A stretch of DNA of 7,944 bases, from the NCBI GenBank assembly GCA_021826255.1, contig JAKBAZ010000057.1, positions 1-7,944 on the forward strand, read 5' to 3'. This stretch comes from Actinomycetes bacterium. GTDB lineage: Bacteria; Actinomycetota; Acidimicrobiia; Acidimicrobiales; RAAP-2. Positions 6,070 to 7,944 of this stretch are shown here, in pieces; positions within the stretch are counted from its first letter, which is position 1, and each line of letters opens with the position of its first letter. Both the position numbers and the translations under genes were made by a program. A model generated the notes under the pieces. The model ran no database searches. It was given only the letters and a program-made list of their open reading frames with translations, and was not told the DNA's origin.

Positions 6070-6648
6070 ATGACCGTAGTGAGCGTGTCAATACCCAATC
6101 TGCACACGACGCGCCTCCTCCTTCGGGCCATCGCTGACTCAGATCGAGACGGGCTGCTTCGACTTCACACCAACCCTCGCGTGATGCGTTACTGGGACTC
6201 ACCGGTGTGGACGGATTCCTCGCGCGCCGTGAGCTTCCTTTCTGCCACCCGAGAGATGTCCGACACGGGCACGGGGGTGCGACTCGCCGTCGAACGACTC
6301 ACCGACTCCACCTTCCTCGGATGGTGCCAGATTTCGAGGATCAACCGCAGTTTTCGCAGCGCCACCCTCGGCTACTGCTTCGACGAGGCCGTCTGGGGCC
6401 ACGGATACGCCACCGAGTCGGTGAGCGCTCTCGTGGCGTGGGCCCTTAACGAACTCGACCTCAACCGCATCCAGGCCGAAGTCGACACCCGCAACGGGCC
6501 GTCGGCGAGGGTTCTCGAAAAGGTGGGATTCGTGAGAGAGGGCACGCTTCGAGAAGACTGCATCGTCAACGGTGAGGTGTCGGACTCGTGGGTGTACGGA
6601 CTTCTTCGCCGAGAGTGGGACGCCTCGGCGACGCTGGGGCTCCCGTAA
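6070..6648 (+). CDS. GNAT-family N-acetyltransferase, RimJ/RimL type
   Basis: This 192-residue protein has the layout of RimJ/RimL-type (Acetyltransf_3) GNAT enzymes, which move an acetyl group from acetyl-CoA to an amino group, for example a protein N-terminus or a small amine. The opening LHTTRLLLRAIADSDRDGLLRL (11-32) is the usual first strand and helix. LGYCFDEAVWGHGYATESV (100-118) holds the acetyl-CoA-binding motif WGHGYATE (109-116). NGPSARVLEKVGFVREG (142-158) is the classical motif B region, and the C-terminal part (VSDSWVYGLLRREW, 170-183) is the usual closing strand. I chose ATG at 6070. The frame is open back to 5974, but the extension has no family likeness and runs through the inverted repeats. 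No Shine-Dalgarno sequence precedes the ATG, so translation may be leaderless or structure-dependent. The substrate cannot be told from sequence. Its flanking genes are a tRNA and an SDR gene, which give no pathway clue. Confidence 0.9.
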   Translation: MTVVSVSIPNLHTTRLLLRAIADSDRDGLLRLHTNPRVMRYWDSPVWTDSSRAVSFLSATREMSDTGTGVRLAVERLTDSTFLGWCQISRINRSFRSATLGYCFDEAVWGHGYATESVSALVAWALNELDLNRIQAEVDTRNGPSARVLEKVGFVREGTLREDCIVNGEVSDSWVYGLLRREWDASATLGLP

Positions 6649-6656
6649 CGCGCTGA

Positions 6657-6670
6657 CGAGTCACCACTCG
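6657..6670 (+). terminator. Small hairpin just after the GNAT gene
   Basis: CGAGT (6657-6661) pairs perfectly with ACTCG (6666-6670) around a CACC loop, 8 nt after the TAA of the acetyltransferase gene. No T-run follows. Hairpins without U-tracts are often suggested as terminators in GC-rich actinobacteria, but five base pairs is short and this could be chance. Confidence 0.22.
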
Positions 6671-6704
6671 CGTGGCCCCTCGTCGAGCCGTTGACCGAAG
6701 TGTG

Positions 6705-6722
6705 GTGAGCCGACGGGCTCGC
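6705..6722 (+). terminator. GC-rich hairpin between the GNAT and SDR genes
   Basis: GTGAGCC (6705-6711) pairs with GGCTCGC (6716-6722) around a GACG loop: seven pairs, one a G-T wobble. It is 57 nt after the acetyltransferase stop and 72 nt before the SDR start. No T-run follows, so it is at best a terminator lacking a U-tract. Apart from this, the other small hairpin and a possible -10 box before the SDR gene, I see nothing in this 146-nt gap. Confidence 0.28.
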
Positions 6723-6782
6723 GGCTACGTCAGTAGAGATGCTCGCGATGTCAGACTCTCTGGCTCCGTAGAGGGGCGCGTT

Positions 6783-6788
6783 TAGAGT
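6783..6788 (+). promoter_or_regulatory. Possible -10 box for a leaderless SDR transcript
   Basis: TAGAGT fits TANNNT and ends 6 nt before the GTG start at 6795. That is the spacing expected if transcription begins at or next to the start codon, and no Shine-Dalgarno sequence precedes the GTG. A clear -35 hexamer is not visible. Leaderless genes are common in actinobacteria. Confidence 0.35.
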
Positions 6789-6794
6789 TTCATC

Positions 6795-7568
6795 GTGTCT
6801 ACTCCTTTCAACACTCTCGAAGGCATGACCGCGCTCGTGACGGGCGCGGGGGCTCCGGGTGGCCTTGGAATGGCCGTTGCACGGCTCCTGATCGAACGCG
6901 GGTGTCGAGTAACGGTGACGGCGACGTCGGAGCGAATCTACGAACGAGCGAGTGAACTGGGAGAGAACGCTCGTGGAGCGATCGGTGACCTGACGGATCC
7001 GGTGGTCGCTCGACGAATCGTCGACGACGCCGTCGCACGTGACGGACGCCTCGACATTCTTGTTGCTAACGCCGGAATGTACTCGGTGAGTGATTCACGA
7101 GTTGCCGCCGGTGACTTCGACGCCATCAGCGCTGAGCAGTTCCGACTGGGCATATCTCGAAATCTCGATACGGCCGCATTCGTCATTGCCCCCGCCCTTC
7201 CCGCTTTACGCCGAAGTACTCACGGGGCGATCGTCCTCGTCTCCAGCGTGACGGGTGCCGTCATGGCCATGCGCCAAGAACCCGTCTACGCCACCGCCAA
7301 GGCCGCTCTCGTTGGTCTAGGCAGGGCCCTCGCGCTCGACGAGGCGGACCGGGGCGTGAGGGTGAACGTTGTCGCTCCTGGCTGGATTGCGACCGATACC
7401 CAGAGTGATCACGAGGCCCGTCAGGGTCGTCTCACTCCCCTAGGGCGTTCGGGTCGGCCGAGCGAGGTCGCCGAAGCCGTCGTCTGGCTGGCCTCGCCTG
7501 GCGCGAGCTACGTGACCGGGCAGTGCCTCGTCGTCGACGGTGGAGGCTCACTCGCTGAGGAACGCTAG
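6795..7568 (+). CDS. Short-chain dehydrogenase/reductase (classical SDR, FabG-like)
   Basis: This 257-residue protein is a classical SDR, a cytoplasmic NAD(P)-dependent oxidoreductase of the FabG-like group. The Rossmann motif TGAGAPGGLG spans residues 16-25. NAG of the ANAG motif is at 92-94, and the catalytic set is N123, S151 (in LVSSVTG) and YATAK (Y165, K169). The cofactor loop NVVAPGWIATD is at 191-201, and VTGQCLVVDGG (240-250) is the typical C-terminal block. The Ser-Tyr spacing is 14, one more than in E. coli FabG. I chose GTG at 6795 because it keeps the LEGMTALVTGAG opening; an ATG at 6825 (residue 11) would begin inside the first beta strand region. No ribosome binding site precedes it, but a TAGAGT box lies 6 nt upstream, which fits a leaderless transcript. 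The substrate is unknown. It ends in TAG and converges on tRNA-Arg 10 nt away. Confidence 0.93.
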   Translation: MSTPFNTLEGMTALVTGAGAPGGLGMAVARLLIERGCRVTVTATSERIYERASELGENARGAIGDLTDPVVARRIVDDAVARDGRLDILVANAGMYSVSDSRVAAGDFDAISAEQFRLGISRNLDTAAFVIAPALPALRRSTHGAIVLVSSVTGAVMAMRQEPVYATAKAALVGLGRALALDEADRGVRVNVVAPGWIATDTQSDHEARQGRLTPLGRSGRPSEVAEAVVWLASPGASYVTGQCLVVDGGGSLAEER

Positions 7569-7578
7569 GAGGACAGAG

Positions 7579-7652
7579 TGCCCCCGGCAGGAGTCGAACC
7601 CGCAACCTGACGGGTAGAAGCCGTCTGCTCTATCCAGTTGAGCTACAGGGGC
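7579..7652 (-). tRNA. tRNA-Arg (anticodon TCT), no encoded CCA
   Basis: Read on the minus strand, the acceptor GCCCCTG pairs with CGGGGGC (one T-G wobble). The D-stem is GCTC/GAGC. The anticodon stem GACGG/CCGTC encloses loop CTTCTAC with anticodon TCT (7618-7616), which reads AGA and AGG. The T-arm is GCGGG-TTCGACT-CCTGC with one G-T pair. After the discriminator A (7579) the sequence is CTC, so CCA must be added after transcription, unlike the other three tRNAs here. It converges on the SDR gene and diverges from tRNA-His. Confidence 0.97.
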
Positions 7653-7660
7653 GTCCCGCC

Positions 7661-7696
7661 ATCGTATCGTCGGACTCTGAGACCGGGGTGTAGCAT
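7661..7696. promoter_or_regulatory. Divergent tRNA-Arg / tRNA-His promoter region
   Basis: The 55-nt gap between the two tRNA 5' ends must serve both. On the minus strand TACGAT (7666-7661) lies 8 nt before tRNA-Arg. On the plus strand TAGCAT (7691-7696) lies 11 nt before tRNA-His. Both fit TANNNT. A -35 element is not clear for either: TCGGAC (7670-7675) on the plus strand would leave only a 15-nt spacer. If both boxes work, the promoters overlap back to back. Confidence 0.35.
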
Positions 7697-7707
7697 GAGA
7701 GGTCCGT

Positions 7708-7785
7708 GGTGGGCGTAGCTCAGGTGGTTAGAGCGCCAGGTTGTGGTCCTGGAGGCCGCGGGTTCGAGTCCCGTCGCCCACCCCA
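7708..7785 (+). tRNA. tRNA-His (anticodon GTG)
   Basis: The acceptor GTGGGCG (7709-7715) pairs with CGCCCAC (7775-7781). The extra G at -1 (7708) faces C73 (7782), the identity element of bacterial tRNA-His, and CCA is encoded at 7783-7785. The anticodon stem CCAGG/CCTGG encloses loop TTGTGGT with anticodon GTG at 7743-7745. The T-arm is GCGGG-TTCGAGT-CCCGT. It may be co-transcribed with tRNA-Lys 66 nt downstream, although that gene has its own promoter candidate. Confidence 0.98.
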
Positions 7786-7815
7786 TTTGTCATCTGCTCT
7801 CGTTTGAGAATCAGG

Positions 7816-7845
7816 TCGAACCGATCACGTTGAACCGTGTAGACT
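7816..7845 (+). promoter_or_regulatory. Possible promoter of tRNA-Lys
   Basis: TCGAAC (7816-7821) and TAGACT (7840-7845) are separated by 18 nt, and the -10-like box ends 6 nt before the tRNA-Lys 5' end. The TAGACT box fits TANNNT well; the upstream hexamer is a weak match to TTGACA. GAACCG occurs twice in the gap (7818-7823 and 7832-7837). Confidence 0.4.
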
Positions 7846-7851
7846 CGTCTC

Positions 7852-7927
7852 GCGCCGATAGCTCAATTGGCAGAGCATTTGACTCTTAATCAACCGGTTC
7901 CGGGTTCGAGTCCCGGTCGGCGCACCA
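7852..7927 (+). tRNA. tRNA-Lys (anticodon CTT)
   Basis: The acceptor GCGCCGA (7852-7858) pairs with TCGGCGC (7917-7923). The discriminator is A and CCA is encoded at 7925-7927. The D-stem is GCTC/GAGC, and the T-arm is CCGGG-TTCGAGT-CCCGG. The anticodon loop CTCTTAA carries CTT at 7885-7887, reading AAG. The anticodon stem TTTGA/TCAAC has four pairs and a T-C mismatch at the top (positions 27-43). The window ends 17 nt later. Confidence 0.97.
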
Positions 7928-7944
7928 AAGAAGTTCCTGGTCAG

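Noticed and set aside
6029..6664. CGAGTCAC repeated on both sides of the GNAT gene (6029-6036 and 6657-6664) as possible insertion-site duplications
   Set aside because: The repeat is only 8 bp, and GAGTC and CGAG strings are very frequent throughout the window, so chance explains it. No mobile-element gene is present.
5940..7923. Similar sequences at the ends of tRNA-Pro, tRNA-His and tRNA-Lys as attachment sites
   Set aside because: The likeness is only the conserved T-arm shared by all tRNAs; no extended identity or integrase is present.

Overview
This 7.9 kb window looks like a chromosomal core region of a GC-rich actinobacterium (Actinomycetota). The case rests on the tig-clpP-clpX-folC gene order, a mycothiol-dependent maleylpyruvate isomerase-type protein, GTG starts and GC-rich codon use. 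Acidimicrobiia or another lineage outside the well-studied mycobacteria and streptomycetes is possible, because the cluster lacks the second clpP and the valS that often sit there. This placement is inference.

Left part (1-5819, all minus strand, so transcription runs right to left): six tightly packed genes. In transcription order they are an unrecognised, very acidic 396-residue protein, a DinB/maleylpyruvate isomerase-fold protein whose start overlaps it by 26 nt, trigger factor (tig), one clpP, clpX, and the first 165 codons of folC, which runs off the left edge. Gaps are -26, 32, 10, 73 and 0 nt, so one operon with possible internal promoters is likely. Trigger factor, ClpP and ClpX form a protein-quality-control module: a ribosome-bound chaperone, a serine protease and its AAA+ unfoldase. 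FolC belongs to folate metabolism.

Right part (5820-7944): a 70-nt divergent region separates the operon from a plus-strand tRNA-Pro(TGG). A RimJ/RimL-type GNAT acetyltransferase follows; its 102-nt leader contains three back-to-back inverted repeats that end exactly at the start codon. Next are a 146-nt gap with two small hairpins, an SDR oxidoreductase, tRNA-Arg(TCT) on the minus strand (convergent with the SDR gene), and tRNA-His(GTG) and tRNA-Lys(CTT) on the plus strand. No integrase, transposase, CRISPR array, phage gene or rRNA is visible, and no gene-free stretch exceeds 300 bases.

No clearly new multi-gene system stands out. The points most worth a second look are the uncharacterised acidic protein heading the tig-clp operon, the reduced FKBP domain of trigger factor, the structured leader before the GNAT gene, and the single-clpP, valS-less cluster.
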